Assembly (NCBI RefSeq): GCF_016836705.1
Contig: NZ_JAFCGY010000006.1
Coordinates: 124,001-188,000, forward strand
Direction of reading: 5' to 3'
Source: Mesorhizobium caraganae
Lineage (GTDB): Bacteria; Pseudomonadota; Alphaproteobacteria; Rhizobiales; Rhizobiaceae
DNA: 64,000 nt
The number at the start of each line of letters is the position of its first letter. The stretch's first letter is position 1. The notes under the pieces were generated by a model. It was given only the letters and a program-made list of their open reading frames with translations, was not told the origin of the DNA and searched no databases. The position numbers were made by a program, and so were the translations under genes. Shown here one piece after another: positions 32,778 through 43,177 of this stretch.

Positions 32778-33935
32778 TCAGTCTTTCATCGATTGTTCGC
32801 GCAGCGAGTCGGCGAGCAGGTTCAAGCCCAGTACGAACGACATCAGCGCGATCGTCGGCGGCAACGCCGGGTGGATGAAGGAGCGCAGCAGGCGGCTGGC
32901 GTCCTTGATCGCGGTGCCCCAGTCCGGGCTCTCCGGCGCCAGGCCAAGGCCGAAGTACCCCAGCGTGCCGAGCAGGATCGTGGTGTAGCCGATGCGCAGG
33001 CAGGCATCGACGATCAGGGGTCCGCGCGCATTGGGCAGGATTTCCCACAGCATGATGTACCAGGGCGATTCACCGCGCGTCTGCGCTGCTGCCACATAGT
33101 CGCGCGTCTTGATGTCCATCACCAGGCCGCGCACGATGCGGAACACGCCGGGGCTGGAGGCGAACACCACCGCCACGAATATGTTGAGCTGGTTGGGATC
33201 GATGTGGATGATCTTGAACGGATCGGCATCGAACACCAGACCGGCATAGACCCAGCCCCCGATGACCAGGGTCAGTCCCATGAGAATGTAAAGTCGATCC
33301 GGCCGGTTCTTGTAGCGGGTCCAGAACAGCACGGAAAAGAAGATGATCGGAAATAGGAAGAACAGCCCGGCCATGGCGTAGGGGATGGGCGTGTCCATGA
33401 TGCCCGGCGTCACCAGCAGGTAGAACAGCAGGATCACCGGGAAAGCCAGCACCAGATTGGCCAGGAACGACAGCACGGTGTCGATCCTGCCGCCGTAATA
33501 GCCGGCAGGCAGGCCGAGCGTGATGCCGACCATCAGTGCGAACCCCGTCGCCGCCGGTGCGATGATCAGCACGATCTGGCTGCCGTAGACCATGCGCGAG
33601 AAGACATCGCGGGCGAGCTTGTCGCCGCCGAAATAGTAGATGAGCTTGGATACCGGCTCGATCCCGCCCGGCAGCGCGTCCTTCATGATCGGCACCTGGG
33701 AAAGCGGATCGAAGGGCGCGACGGTCGTCGCGAAGATCGCGGTGAACAGCCAGAACAGGCAGATGCCGACGCCGACAATGCCGACGCCGCTGTCGAACAG
33801 CTGGCCGTAAAGGCCGAGCCTTTTCTTGTAGGTGAAGCTCGCCCCCATCACCAGGGCCAGCCCCAGCCAGACCGGCCAGAAGCGCGCAATCACGCCGAGC
33901 ACGATGTTGAAGGCGCCGATATATTCGACCTGCAT
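32778..33935 (-). CDS. Peptide ABC transporter permease, DppC type
   Basis: 385-residue permease. The N-terminal transmembrane segment and the AIFATTVAPFDPLSQ stretch are typical of DppC/OppC, and VYGSQIVLIIAPAATGFALM begins the core domain. The EAA-type loop is VAAAQTRGESPWYIMLWEIL. It is longer than usual because extra hydrophobic segments (about residues 180-240, FFLFPIIFFSVLFW and LYILMGLTLVIGGWVYAG) interrupt the core. It starts 12 bp after the DppB-type permease and is followed by the ATPase gene. Confidence 0.87.
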   Translation of the reverse strand: MQVEYIGAFNIVLGVIARFWPVWLGLALVMGASFTYKKRLGLYGQLFDSGVGIVGVGICLFWLFTAIFATTVAPFDPLSQVPIMKDALPGGIEPVSKLIYYFGGDKLARDVFSRMVYGSQIVLIIAPAATGFALMVGITLGLPAGYYGGRIDTVLSFLANLVLAFPVILLFYLLVTPGIMDTPIPYAMAGLFFLFPIIFFSVLFWTRYKNRPDRLYILMGLTLVIGGWVYAGLVFDADPFKIIHIDPNQLNIFVAVVFASSPGVFRIVRGLVMDIKTRDYVAAAQTRGESPWYIMLWEILPNARGPLIVDACLRIGYTTILLGTLGYFGLGLAPESPDWGTAIKDASRLLRSFIHPALPPTIALMSFVLGLNLLADSLREQSMKD

Positions 33936-33947
33936 CTGCCCAGACCC

Positions 33948-34982
33948 CTATTGAACTCTGATACGCGGATTGAGGAACGCGTAGCCGACATCCGAGATGA
34001 GCTGCGTGATCAGCACGATGAATACCGAGACCAGCGAGCAGCCGAGCAAAAGGTCGATGTCGTTGTTGCCCGCAGCCTCGACCAGCGTGTAGCCAAAGCC
34101 CTGATAGCGGAACATCACCTCGACGATGACGACGCCGGTGAGCAGCCAGGGGAATTGCAGCATGATGACGGTGAAGGGCGCAATCAGCGCATTGCGCAGC
34201 GCGTGCTTGACCACGACGCTGCCGAAGGAGAGGCCTTTCAGCCGGGCGGTGCGGATATATTGCTGCGTCATCACGTCGACCATCGAGGCGCGCGTCATGC
34301 GGGCGATATAGCCGATGCCGTAGATCGCCAGCGTCATCACCGGCAGGGTGAAATTGTAGAAGGTGATGCCTTGGCTGGCCGACGCGGCCGAACCGTTCAG
34401 CCAGCCGAGCCAGGAGGCGAAGATGACGGTGAAGATGACGCCCGACACATATTCGGGCGTCGCCGTCGAGGCGATCGAGGCGACGGACAGCGTCCGGTCC
34501 GTTCGCGAGCCCTCGCGCATGCCGGCCAAAATGCCGATCAGCAGCGAAATCGGTACCATCACCGCCAGCACGCAGAGCATCAGTATGCCGGTGGCGCCGA
34601 GTGCGGGGAAGAGCTTTGACGCAACGGTGGTCTTGAACTTGGTCGAACAGCCGAAATCCCCTTCCAGGATGCCGGAGAATTTCGGCTCCAGCGGGTCATT
34701 GCAGAAGGAAAAACGCTGCGTCGGCTTGCCCGTCGCCGGATCGGTCACCGGCTGCTTGGGCAGGACGCCCAGCCACTGGCCGTAGCGCACGAAGAAGTTC
34801 TGCCGATAGCCATGGTTGACCAGCCAGCTTTCGAGCTGCTCGGCCGAGGTGTGCATTTCGGTCTGGCTGATCGCCAGCTTCTTCAAATTCGGCTCGAGAT
34901 TGATCAGGAAGAAGACGATCATCGTCAGGCACAGCATCGTCAATGCCATGGTGCCCAGGCGCCTGATTACGAAAGAAAGCAT
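33948..34982 (-). CDS. Peptide ABC transporter permease, DppB type
   Basis: 344-residue permease. The N-terminus is DppB-like (FVIRRLGTMALTMLCLTMIV) and the core shows VPISLLIGILAGMREGSRTD and YIRTARLKGLSFGSVVVKHA, the EAA loop. A long periplasmic loop at about residues 30-125 contains two cysteines (FCNDPLEP and DFGCSTKF) that could pair. It is first of the three membrane and ATPase genes; the binding-protein gene lies 227 bp upstream across a hairpin. Confidence 0.88.
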   Translation of the reverse strand: MLSFVIRRLGTMALTMLCLTMIVFFLINLEPNLKKLAISQTEMHTSAEQLESWLVNHGYRQNFFVRYGQWLGVLPKQPVTDPATGKPTQRFSFCNDPLEPKFSGILEGDFGCSTKFKTTVASKLFPALGATGILMLCVLAVMVPISLLIGILAGMREGSRTDRTLSVASIASTATPEYVSGVIFTVIFASWLGWLNGSAASASQGITFYNFTLPVMTLAIYGIGYIARMTRASMVDVMTQQYIRTARLKGLSFGSVVVKHALRNALIAPFTVIMLQFPWLLTGVVIVEVMFRYQGFGYTLVEAAGNNDIDLLLGCSLVSVFIVLITQLISDVGYAFLNPRIRVQ

Positions 34983-35172
34983 GGCGGTCCCCCTGCCGGT
35001 CTGGTTGGGGTTGGAGCCAGCTTGGAAAACCAGCTTTGCCGTTGCCGGCAGAGTTGGCCCTCAAACCGGCCCTCGGATGCGATCAACCCTGTTTTATTGC
35101 ATGGTCCTTGCTGAAGAGTCCGCAACTTTTTGCTGCGCCGGCTTCAGGTCCTGGACCCATGCGAGGAGTGAT

Positions 35173-35198
35173 GGGGAGGAGGCGAACCGCCCCCTCCC
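35173..35198 (-). terminator. Hairpin after the peptide-binding protein gene (partial terminator/attenuator)
   Basis: GGGAGGGGGCGG pairs with CGCCTCCTCCCC around GTTC, starting 11 bp after the binding-protein stop codon. No T run follows. Such a stem would protect the abundant upstream message or reduce read-through into the permease genes, giving more binding protein than channel. The rest of the 35.0-35.2 kb gap has no clear gene. Confidence 0.55.
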
Positions 35199-35209
35199 GA
35201 TCGGTCCGA

Positions 35210-36862
35210 TCAGGCCTCGTCGAGCCAGATCTTGCCGTAGTCGCGTTCGTAGGTCGGGTGCATCTTGTAGTTCTGCACCGCCTTCACCGAGTGGCTGTAG
35301 AGCTTGCGCCAGTAGGGCTGGATGATGATGCCGGAATCCTGCAGGATCTGCTCGATATCCTTCATCATCTCCTTGCGCTTTGCAGCGTCGGAAACGGCGA
35401 GCGCGGCATTGAGCTTGGCGTCCCATTCGGCGTTCGCGTAGGCGCTTTCGTTCCAGGCCTCGCCGGTGCGGTAACCGATCGCCAGAACCTGCACGCCGAG
35501 CGGGCGCATGTTCCAGTTGGTCATCGACAGCGGATACTTCGTCCAGTCGTTCCAGAACGTCGAGCCCGGCAACACCGTGCGCTTTACCTTGATGCCGGCG
35601 TCGCGCAGCTGGGCGGCGATCGCATCACCCGTGTTCTTGTGCCAGTCCTCGTCGACCGTGATCAGCTCATGCTCGAAATCGGCCTGGCCGGATTCGGCCA
35701 TCAGGGCCTTGGCCTTGGCCGGATCGCGGGCGATCTTTGGCAGTTCGTAATATTCCGGATGGATCGCGCAGACATGGTGGTTCTCGGCGACGGTGCCGGC
35801 ATTGCCGTAACCAAGCTGGAGGACCACGGCGTTGTCGACGCCGAGCTGCAAGGCCTGGCGCACCTTCTGGTTGTCGTAAGGCTTGTTGTTGATGTTGGTG
35901 CGGCACACGATGGTGGCCGCGGTCACAACTTCCGACTTCACCAGGTCCATGCCGTCGAGGATCGACACATAGTCGGCCGAGGTCTCGAAATTGGTGTGGA
36001 CTTCGCCGGCCTCGAAAGCGCTGACCATGGCCGCCGGGTCGGTGCCGTAGTCGATGAATTCGATGCCATCGAGGAAGACTTCCCCGTCCCACCACTTGTT
36101 GTCTTCGCGGCGCTTATAGACCACTTTCTGGCCGACGTCGTAGGACACCAGTTCGAACGGGCCGGTGCCGATCGGGCAGGCTTTGAAATCGCCGCCCTTC
36201 TCGTCGAAGCTCTTGTGAACGATGAGGCCAGGATAGTCGCACATATTCGGGATCAGCGCGATATCCGGCTTGCCGAGTTTGAGCTTGACCGTCATGTCGT
36301 CGACCTTGGTCACCGCGCTCTCGTCAAGCTTGTCGTCCTTGACCAGCGTGCCGAGGCGGCCTGGCATCGAATTGCCTTCGGCCTTCTTGTCGGCCCAACG
36401 CTTGAGGTTGAAGATGACGTCGTCGGCGTTGAAGGCATCGCCGTTCGACCAGGTCACGCCCTTGCGCACATGCAGCGTGTACTCGGTGGCGTCGTCATTG
36501 ACGTCCCAGCTTTCGAGCAGATAGGGGCGGAACGTGTATTCGGTCGTGTACTTGACCAGCGGCTCCAGCGCCTGGCGCTCGGCATTGGCGATTTCCGACC
36601 AGTCGGCCTTGCGCGGATCCTTGGGATCCTTGATCCACTGGGCGACCTTGAGGATGCCGCCCTTCTTGCCCTGAACTTCTTCGGCCTTGGCGGGCGTCGG
36701 GTCTACCAGGCCGAGCATACCGTAGGCCATCGCTGTGGACGCGCCAAAGACGCTGGCCAGAGCGAGGAATTCGCGGCGATCGACCTTGCCTGCCTTGGCT
36801 TCTTCGGCCATGGCCAGGATGTGATCCGGAACGCGATCGCCATTACTCTTGTAAATTGTCAT
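35210..36862 (-). CDS. Tat-exported peptide ABC transporter substrate-binding protein
   Basis: 550-residue SBP_bac_5-family protein. The N-terminus has a twin-arginine motif, [14 protein letters not shown] (Arg29-Arg30), before a hydrophobic stretch ending at PTPAKA, so export by Tat rather than Sec is likely. The body has [20 protein letters not shown] and [20 protein letters not shown], typical of DppA/OppA. The ligand may be a di- or oligopeptide or a related compound. It is the first gene of the transporter set; the 265 bp upstream (36863-37127) shows no gene. Confidence 0.88.
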   Translation of the reverse strand: MTIYKSNGDRVPDHILAMAEEAKAGKVDRREFLALASVFGASTAMAYGMLGLVDPTPAKAEEVQGKKGGILKVAQWIKDPKDPRKADWSEIANAERQALEPLVKYTTEYTFRPYLLESWDVNDDATEYTLHVRKGVTWSNGDAFNADDVIFNLKRWADKKAEGNSMPGRLGTLVKDDKLDESAVTKVDDMTVKLKLGKPDIALIPNMCDYPGLIVHKSFDEKGGDFKACPIGTGPFELVSYDVGQKVVYKRREDNKWWDGEVFLDGIEFIDYGTDPAAMVSAFEAGEVHTNFETSADYVSILDGMDLVKSEVVTAATIVCRTNINNKPYDNQKVRQALQLGVDNAVVLQLGYGNAGTVAENHHVCAIHPEYYELPKIARDPAKAKALMAESGQADFEHELITVDEDWHKNTGDAIAAQLRDAGIKVKRTVLPGSTFWNDWTKYPLSMTNWNMRPLGVQVLAIGYRTGEAWNESAYANAEWDAKLNAALAVSDAAKRKEMMKDIEQILQDSGIIIQPYWRKLYSHSVKAVQNYKMHPTYERDYGKIWLDEA

Positions 36863-37127
36863 GACTTAACTCCCATTGTTGGCTTTCCGCCTTTTAACAT
36901 TCCGCATCCAGGCCACGATGTCAAAGCGGCATGGAGTGGGAACATGTTAGCGAATGTGCAACTTTGATAAGGGAGCGGTTCGCGTGATAACGACAGTCTT
37001 GGCGCAAATTTGCTACTGCCTGACGGATTCCTCAGGAATCTCGTTTCGTCGATTAAATTGAAACATTTACTGAGGCCCCGCCAGTGCCAGGCTCAAGCCG
37101 CCTGTGAGGCCAAATCCGGCCGAACGA

Positions 37128-40100
37128 TCAATATTCCTTCTCGTAGAAAATGCCGCCCTTGGCCTCGCCGCCATCGTTGGCCTCGCCGCGCAGCTTGACG
37201 CCGCGCCCGACATTGAGATCGATCGTCGCCTTGCCCGATCCCGGCTTGTCGCCCTTCTGGATCGTCACATAGGTACGGTCGTTGAGGTATTTGCCCGCCG
37301 ACACGGCTGTGCCGCCCTTATCGTCCGTAGTCACATCCAGATCGTCGACCCCGATTGCGCTGCGCAAATTTTCAAGCAGCGAGGTCGAGCCGCCAACACC
37401 GGCCAATTGCCCCGCGGCCTCGGCCAACTGGGCGATCTGCAGCGGCGATAGGTTCGACATCGAACGGCCGAAGATCAATTGCGCCAGCACCTCGTCCTCC
37501 GGCAGCGCCGGCACCGAGGAGAAGGTGAATTTCGGGTTGGTCGCTTCGCCCGACACCACGATGGTCACGGTGGTGCTGGTCGTGGTCGATGTCGCGGTCA
37601 AATTGAGGTAGGGCACCAGCGAGCCGGAAAAGCCGACCGTGCCTTCGGTGAAGGTCAGGCGCTTGCCGAGGATCGACAGCCGCCCGCGCTGCAAGGTGAA
37701 AGTGCCGACCGCTTGCGGCGACGATGCCGGCCCGGTCAGCCTCAGCGAACCGCCAAGCTCGGCATCGACACCCCTGCCCTGGATGAAGATCTGGTTCGGT
37801 GCGTTCACGGTGACATCGAGGACAAGCCCGCTGCCGCCCCCGCCGCTGGCAGTGGCCGGGCGCAAGGCCTTGTCCTGCGCCCGCACGCTGGCGGGCGCGT
37901 TCTTGTGCTTGACACCGAGTGCCGTCAGCGAGCCCGGCAGTTTCTCCGGAACGGTGATGACGGTCTTGGCGAGGTTGACGGTGCCCGAAATCACCGGCGC
38001 CGAGGTGAGCGGCCCCTTGATGGTGAGGTCGCCGCCGAGATTGGCGGTCACCACCCGCCCGTCGGTGTAGCGGCCGTCGACCAGCTTGATCGACAGGTCG
38101 GCCGGAAAACCTTGCGCCGGATTGATGCCGACCGTGCCACTGGCCGACAGGCTGCCGCGTGTCGACAGCGTGCCGGTCAGGCGATTGATCCGGGCGACGC
38201 CGTTGCCGATTGAGACGTCGGCGGCGATATCATTGACGGCAAGGCCCGAGCGCGCGTCGACCAGACGGGCGCCGGACGTGCTGACCGTGCCGCCGATTAC
38301 GGGCGACGTCGCCGGGCCGCGCACCTGGACATTGACGTTGGCCGTGCCGCTGAGCGACAGGCCTTGTGCGGCAAGCTTGGCGGCGAGGAAGGAAAACGGC
38401 ACCTTGCCGTTGAAGTCGAGCACCAGCGCCGGCGTTCCCGCTGTGGTGACGCTGCCACCGCCCTTGAGGCCGAGACCCGCGCCATCGCTGATGTCGGCAT
38501 TGAAGGTGAGCTTCTTGCCGGCGAACGTTCCCGACGATGAAATGTTCATGCCGCCGAGGCCGGCGCTGCGGGTCTGTGATGTCTGCACGCCGCCGGCGTC
38601 GATGTTGAAGGCAACGGCCGGATTGGCCGGCGCGCCTGACACCTTCACGGTGCCGGAAATCGACCCGGCGGCATCGAGGCCCGGCGAGAAACTGTTGGCC
38701 AGCGAGGCCGGCACCTTGGCCAGCGCGGCATTGATGTCGAGCGCCTGCCCGATCTTGCCGGTCACCGTCGCCGTGCCGCCGCCGAGATTGAGCACCAGCC
38801 TGTCCAATGTCGTCGTGCCATTGGCGATGCTGACGGTCGAGGCCTGCGCGATGGCGGCCTTGATGCCCTGCACCGTGGCCTGGCCCGAAGCGAGTTCGAT
38901 GGTTGTGATGCCGCCAGCGACCTTCACCCTGCCCGCGGCTTTCGCCGGGATACCCTTGACGGTAGCGCCGCCGGAAAAGCCGGTCCAGTCGCCGTCGCGC
39001 TTGAGGTCGACATCGATACCGCTGATAGCGGTGCCGCCGGAGATGACGCTATCGGCGCGGATTTTGCCGGAAATGACCGGCGCGGCAAGATAGTTGGCGA
39101 CCAGCGCATCGATCGACACCGTTTTTGCTTGCAAGTCCCCGCGGGTGATCGACGCGGTCGAAGCCTTGACGGCAACGTTGGCGCCGTCGTTGCTCTTGGT
39201 GAAGGCTATGGTGCCGCGCACGTCGCCTTCGGCCTTTTCCAGCGCCAGCGCTGCCAGCGGCCCGATGTCGGGCAGGTCGAGCGCGATGGTGCCGACCGGC
39301 ACGAAAGCCTCGTCGAGCGCGAGATCGCCGGAAATCCTGTTCTTGCCGAGCGACAGCAGCAGGCCGTTGATGGCGCTCTTGCCGTCGGCCGTCGCCAGCA
39401 CCGCGCTGCCTTGCAGCGCTTGTCCGGCGACATTGCCGGTCAGTTGCACATTGGCCGCCGGGCTGGCGGCATCGGCCTTGCCGGTGGCGGTCAGCTTCAG
39501 CCCGGTGATTTCGCGTTCCGCAACCAGCAGCCGGTCGCTGTTGACCGTCAGCGACAGGTCCGGCGCCATGACAGGCCCTTGCGCGTTGAGCGCAAAGCCA
39601 ACCGCGCCCTTGGCATCCTTCGACAGCAGCGAGATGTCCGATAGAGCGCCCTTGATGTCGGCGTTGAGCTTGTTGTCGGCGAGGCTGGCCTGGCCGTCGG
39701 CGGTCAGCGCGCCCGATAGCAGCTTGACCGGACTAGCGCTGACATTGCCTTGCGTATCGCGCTTGAGTGTAGCGCTGAGCTGCGTCCGCTCGGCCAGCAC
39801 GCCGCGCGCCGCTGCCGGCAATGCCGCCGACAGGGCGTCAGCCTTGAGGTTGAGGTCGATGGCGCCGTCGGCGAACGAAACGCGGCCATTGAAGGCTGCG
39901 CGCAGTGCATCGCCCTGCACCGAGCCGCTGTCGATGGTGATGGCATCCGCCGCCAGGCTGCCTGCGACCTTGGCGGTGATCTTGCCGGCAATCAGCGGTG
40001 CGATGGTCGGATTGTCCAGACCGATCTTTTCCGCAGTCACCGTGCCCGAGATCGGACCGGTTCGGCTTTTTACATCGAACGCATCGGAATGCAGTGCCAG

Positions 40101-43100
40101 CGCGATGCCTTCAACCTTGGTGAAATTCGTCGCCACCGAGGGCAACACCGCCGAGATGTCGAGCTTGGCTTGCGCAGCCTGCCCCGCCGCCTTCACCGAC
40201 AGCGCCTGCAATTCGAGCTTGATCGGGCTTTCCGCGCTGCCGAGCGTCAGCGGCAGGCTCGGACCGGATGATTTCAGGTCGAGCGCAAAATCGCTGGCGC
40301 CGTTCGGGTTGATGGTCCCGGCCGCCTTGCCCGAGATTTTTTCGCCTGACAGCGTCGCCCGGTCCAACACCACGCCACCTGCCGTGGAATAACTGCCGGC
40401 CGCATCGAGATCGAGCGGCCCGAGCCCGGCCTGGCGGGTCTGGTTGGTCTCGGCACCAGCCAGCCTTGCATTAAAACGGATGTCCGGATTGGCCGACGCC
40501 CCGGTGATTTGCGCCGTGCCGTCCAGCGTGCCCGCGGCGTCGAGGCCAGGCGAAAAATCATTGGCGAGGGCTGCCGGCAAGGCGGAGAAAGTTGCCGCCA
40601 GATCGAGCGTCTGGCCTGCCGTGCCCGACAGCGTCACCGAGCCGCCGCCGAGATCGACCACCAGCCTTTGAATGTTGGTGATGCCATCGGCGATCGTCAG
40701 GCTCGACGGCTCGGTAATCGCCGCCTTGATGCCGCGCACCGTCGCTTCGCCGGATGTGATCTCGACGCTGGTCGTGCCGCCGGCGATCTTCGCCCGCCCG
40801 GCAGCCGTCGCCGGGATGCCTGAGATGGTCGCGCCGCCGGTAAAATTGGTCCAGTCGCCGTCGCGCTTCAAGTCAACGCCGATGCCGCTGACGACGGTCG
40901 TTCCCGAGGTCACGCTGTCGGCCTTGATCGTACCGGAGATCGCCGGGCTGTCGAGATAGTTGGCGATCAGCGCACTGACGGTGATCGCCTTGGCCGCCAC
41001 ATCGCCGCGCGCAACCGACACACTGGCCGCATTGATGGTGACGGTGGGCGCCTCGCCGTCCTTGGCGAAAACCACGGTGCCGCCGATGTCGCCGGCCACC
41101 GTCTGCCCGGCCAGCGACGCCAGCGGCGCGATGTCGGGAGCGGATATCGTCAGCGTGCCCAGCGGAAGGAAATGATCGTCCAGCGCAAGATCGCCAGACA
41201 CCTTGTTGTCGCCCAGCGCCACGCTGAGCCCGTTGATGGAGCGCTTCCCTTCGCTGGTCACCAGCGCCGCCTTGACGGCGAGCGGCTGCTCATCGACCGA
41301 GCCGGTCAGGGAGACTTGCGCCGCCGGGCTTGCGATGTCCGCCTTGCCCGAGGCGGTCAGCTTGATGTCTTTGACCGTCCGGCCCGACGCCGTCAGGCTG
41401 GCGCTGTCGGCCGAAACGCTGAAGTCCGGTGCATTGCGCGCGCCGCTAGCCGTCAGCGCGAAATCGACGCCGCCGGCGACCGGCACGCCAACCAGCGGCG
41501 ACAACACCGAGACGTCGCCGAGCTTGCCCTTGATGTCGGCCTGGATGTCGCTGCCTTGCGCGCTGGCGGTACCGCTGGCGCTGAGCGAACCGGAGCTCAG
41601 CTCGATCGAATTGGCGGCGAAAGAGCCTTGCGGATCGCGGGTGGCGGTGGCCGAGAATTTGACCCGTTCGCCAAGCAGCGAACTGATCTGCGGCGGCAAT
41701 GCCGTCGACACCGCATCGGCATTCATCTTCAGCGTCATGGCGAGGTCGGCCAGCGTCACCTTGGCCGTCAGCCCGGCATTGAGCGCATCGCTGCGCAGCG
41801 TGCCTTCATCGAGCGAGATTTCATCCTTGCTGACCGTACCGGCCAGAGAGGCCGTCAGCTTGCCGGTGATCAGCGGCGCCAGCGTCGCCACGTCGGTCTT
41901 CAGCCCGGCCGCCGTCAGCGACACGCTGACCGGGCCGCTGCGGTTCTCAATGTCGAAGCCATCGGAATGGATCCGCGCATCCAGATTGTTCACCTGGGAG
42001 CCGCCCGCCACCACCGAGACGAGCGAAGCGCCGGCGTCGATCATCGGCGCCTTGCCGTCGCCGAACGCGCGCGCCGTGATATTGTTAATGGCCACCATGA
42101 TCGGTTGTGCCGGGGTGCCGACATTGACCGTGACAGGCTCGCCCTTGGAAGCGAGTTCGACCGAAAGGTCGCTGGCGCCCTTCGGGTCGACCATGCCTGA
42201 GGCGGTGCCGTGGACAGCGCCGCTCTCGATCGTGGCGCGCTCGATGTCGACGCCGCCGGCCGCGGTCGCGGTGCCGGCGAGGTCGAAACTGGTCTTGCCG
42301 GCAAACAGCGACTTGAACTGTTCCGGCAGAAACCCTTCGAACGAACCGTCGCCCTTGGCCTCGATCCGGTTGCCCTTGTCGGTCAGTTGATGACGGCCGG
42401 TAAGCTGGGTGACGATCTGGCCGTCGACCATGAAAGTGCCGACGCCGCTCCAGTTGGCCAGCGGCCCGGTGCCGGAGACAACGATGTTGACTGGCGGCGC
42501 GCCCGGCAGCTTGAGCAGATTGGCAATGATGCCGCCGGCCGGTTCGGATGCCTTGAGATCGAGGTCGAGCTTGTTGTCGGCGGGCGCGAAATGGATGTTG
42601 GCGTCGACATTGCCCTGCTTGCCGTCATGGCGGGTGACATTGAGCACAGTCTCAACCGCAAGCGGCGATGCATCGACCTTGGCCGATCCCTTGGCCGCGA
42701 GTTCGGCAATACCGCTGCCGGCAAGTTGCTGGCCGAGCGCAATCTGCGGCAGATCGATCGCTCTGATGTCGAGCGAAACCGGCAGGCCAGTCGACCCGCT
42801 CTTGGCAGGCTCCGTGCTCGCAACCGGCAGCCGTGCCAGCTCGATGCGCTCGGCAGCGATACGGTCGGCGCTGAAATTCTTCGACAGCAGCGCCAGCGGC
42901 GACCAGTCGACGGCCACTTTGCGCGCCACCAGCCATGCGCCCTCTCGGTCTTCCAGCACGACGTGGTCCACCGTCAGCGCGCCCGACCAGATGCCGTCAA
43001 TGCCGCTGACGGTGACCTTGCTGTCCCCTGATGAGGCTATGTTCGAGATGATGCCGGCGAGGTTTTCGCGGCCACGCTCGGTCTTGGTCAGCACGACAAG

Positions 43101-43175
43101 CGCGCCGACGGCCGCCGCCAGCACGATCAGCAGCGTGTAGAAAAAGAGGCGAAGGATGCGTCTCAAAATCTTCAT
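37128..43175 (-). CDS. tamB: TamB, translocation and assembly module inner-membrane protein
   Basis: 2015-residue protein with one N-terminal transmembrane segment (LRLFFYTLLIVLAAAVGALV). Beta-repeat AsmA/DUF490-type sequence fills the rest, and a conserved TamB C-terminal domain ends with IDLNVGRGVKLRGEANDGGE. TamB spans the periplasm as a hydrophobic groove and works with TamA in outer-membrane protein or lipid delivery. It is far longer than E. coli TamB (about 1260 residues), because a unit of about 622 residues is duplicated in tandem. Its ATG follows the tamA stop by 2 bp. Confidence 0.93.
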   Translation of the reverse strand: MKILRRILRLFFYTLLIVLAAAVGALVVLTKTERGRENLAGIISNIASSGDSKVTVSGIDGIWSGALTVDHVVLEDREGAWLVARKVAVDWSPLALLSKNFSADRIAAERIELARLPVASTEPAKSGSTGLPVSLDIRAIDLPQIALGQQLAGSGIAELAAKGSAKVDASPLAVETVLNVTRHDGKQGNVDANIHFAPADNKLDLDLKASEPAGGIIANLLKLPGAPPVNIVVSGTGPLANWSGVGTFMVDGQIVTQLTGRHQLTDKGNRIEAKGDGSFEGFLPEQFKSLFAGKTSFDLAGTATAAGGVDIERATIESGAVHGTASGMVDPKGASDLSVELASKGEPVTVNVGTPAQPIMVAINNITARAFGDGKAPMIDAGASLVSVVAGGSQVNNLDARIHSDGFDIENRSGPVSVSLTAAGLKTDVATLAPLITGKLTASLAGTVSKDEISLDEGTLRSDALNAGLTAKVTLADLAMTLKMNADAVSTALPPQISSLLGERVKFSATATRDPQGSFAANSIELSSGSLSASGTASAQGSDIQADIKGKLGDVSVLSPLVGVPVAGGVDFALTASGARNAPDFSVSADSASLTASGRTVKDIKLTASGKADIASPAAQVSLTGSVDEQPLAVKAALVTSEGKRSINGLSVALGDNKVSGDLALDDHFLPLGTLTISAPDIAPLASLAGQTVAGDIGGTVVFAKDGEAPTVTINAASVSVARGDVAAKAITVSALIANYLDSPAISGTIKADSVTSGTTVVSGIGVDLKRDGDWTNFTGGATISGIPATAAGRAKIAGGTTSVEITSGEATVRGIKAAITEPSSLTIADGITNIQRLVVDLGGGSVTLSGTAGQTLDLAATFSALPAALANDFSPGLDAAGTLDGTAQITGASANPDIRFNARLAGAETNQTRQAGLGPLDLDAAGSYSTAGGVVLDRATLSGEKISGKAAGTINPNGASDFALDLKSSGPSLPLTLGSAESPIKLELQALSVKAAGQAAQAKLDISAVLPSVATNFTKVEGIALALHSDAFDVKSRTGPISGTVTAEKIGLDNPTIAPLIAGKITAKVAGSLAADAITIDSGSVQGDALRAAFNGRVSFADGAIDLNLKADALSAALPAAARGVLAERTQLSATLKRDTQGNVSASPVKLLSGALTADGQASLADNKLNADIKGALSDISLLSKDAKGAVGFALNAQGPVMAPDLSLTVNSDRLLVAEREITGLKLTATGKADAASPAANVQLTGNVAGQALQGSAVLATADGKSAINGLLLSLGKNRISGDLALDEAFVPVGTIALDLPDIGPLAALALEKAEGDVRGTIAFTKSNDGANVAVKASTASITRGDLQAKTVSIDALVANYLAAPVISGKIRADSVISGGTAISGIDVDLKRDGDWTGFSGGATVKGIPAKAAGRVKVAGGITTIELASGQATVQGIKAAIAQASTVSIANGTTTLDRLVLNLGGGTATVTGKIGQALDINAALAKVPASLANSFSPGLDAAGSISGTVKVSGAPANPAVAFNIDAGGVQTSQTRSAGLGGMNISSSGTFAGKKLTFNADISDGAGLGLKGGGSVTTAGTPALVLDFNGKVPFSFLAAKLAAQGLSLSGTANVNVQVRGPATSPVIGGTVSTSGARLVDARSGLAVNDIAADVSIGNGVARINRLTGTLSTRGSLSASGTVGINPAQGFPADLSIKLVDGRYTDGRVVTANLGGDLTIKGPLTSAPVISGTVNLAKTVITVPEKLPGSLTALGVKHKNAPASVRAQDKALRPATASGGGGSGLVLDVTVNAPNQIFIQGRGVDAELGGSLRLTGPASSPQAVGTFTLQRGRLSILGKRLTFTEGTVGFSGSLVPYLNLTATSTTTSTTVTIVVSGEATNPKFTFSSVPALPEDEVLAQLIFGRSMSNLSPLQIAQLAEAAGQLAGVGGSTSLLENLRSAIGVDDLDVTTDDKGGTAVSAGKYLNDRTYVTIQKGDKPGSGKATIDLNVGRGVKLRGEANDGGEAKGGIFYEKEY
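38500..42257 (-). repeat. Internal tandem duplication within tamB (~1.87 kb x 2)
   Basis: Two coding units, about 40379-42257 and 38500-40378, encode homologous segments. Matching landmarks are GGVDIERATI against GGVVLDRATL, LAPLITGKLTASLAG against IAPLIAGKITAKVAG, VDLKRDGDWTNFTGG against VDLKRDGDWTGFSGG, and SPGLDAAGTLDG against SPGLDAAGSISG. The GDWT landmark is offset by 1866 bp, or 622 codons. The copies have diverged considerably, so the duplication is old. Boundaries are approximate. Confidence 0.8.
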
Positions 43176-43177
43176 CG

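Noticed and set aside
39094..42390. Long plus-strand frames of about 400 codons across tamB
   Set aside because: They mirror the low-complexity, Ala/Gly/Ser-rich tamB codons and recur with its internal duplication; no ribosome-binding sites or motifs.
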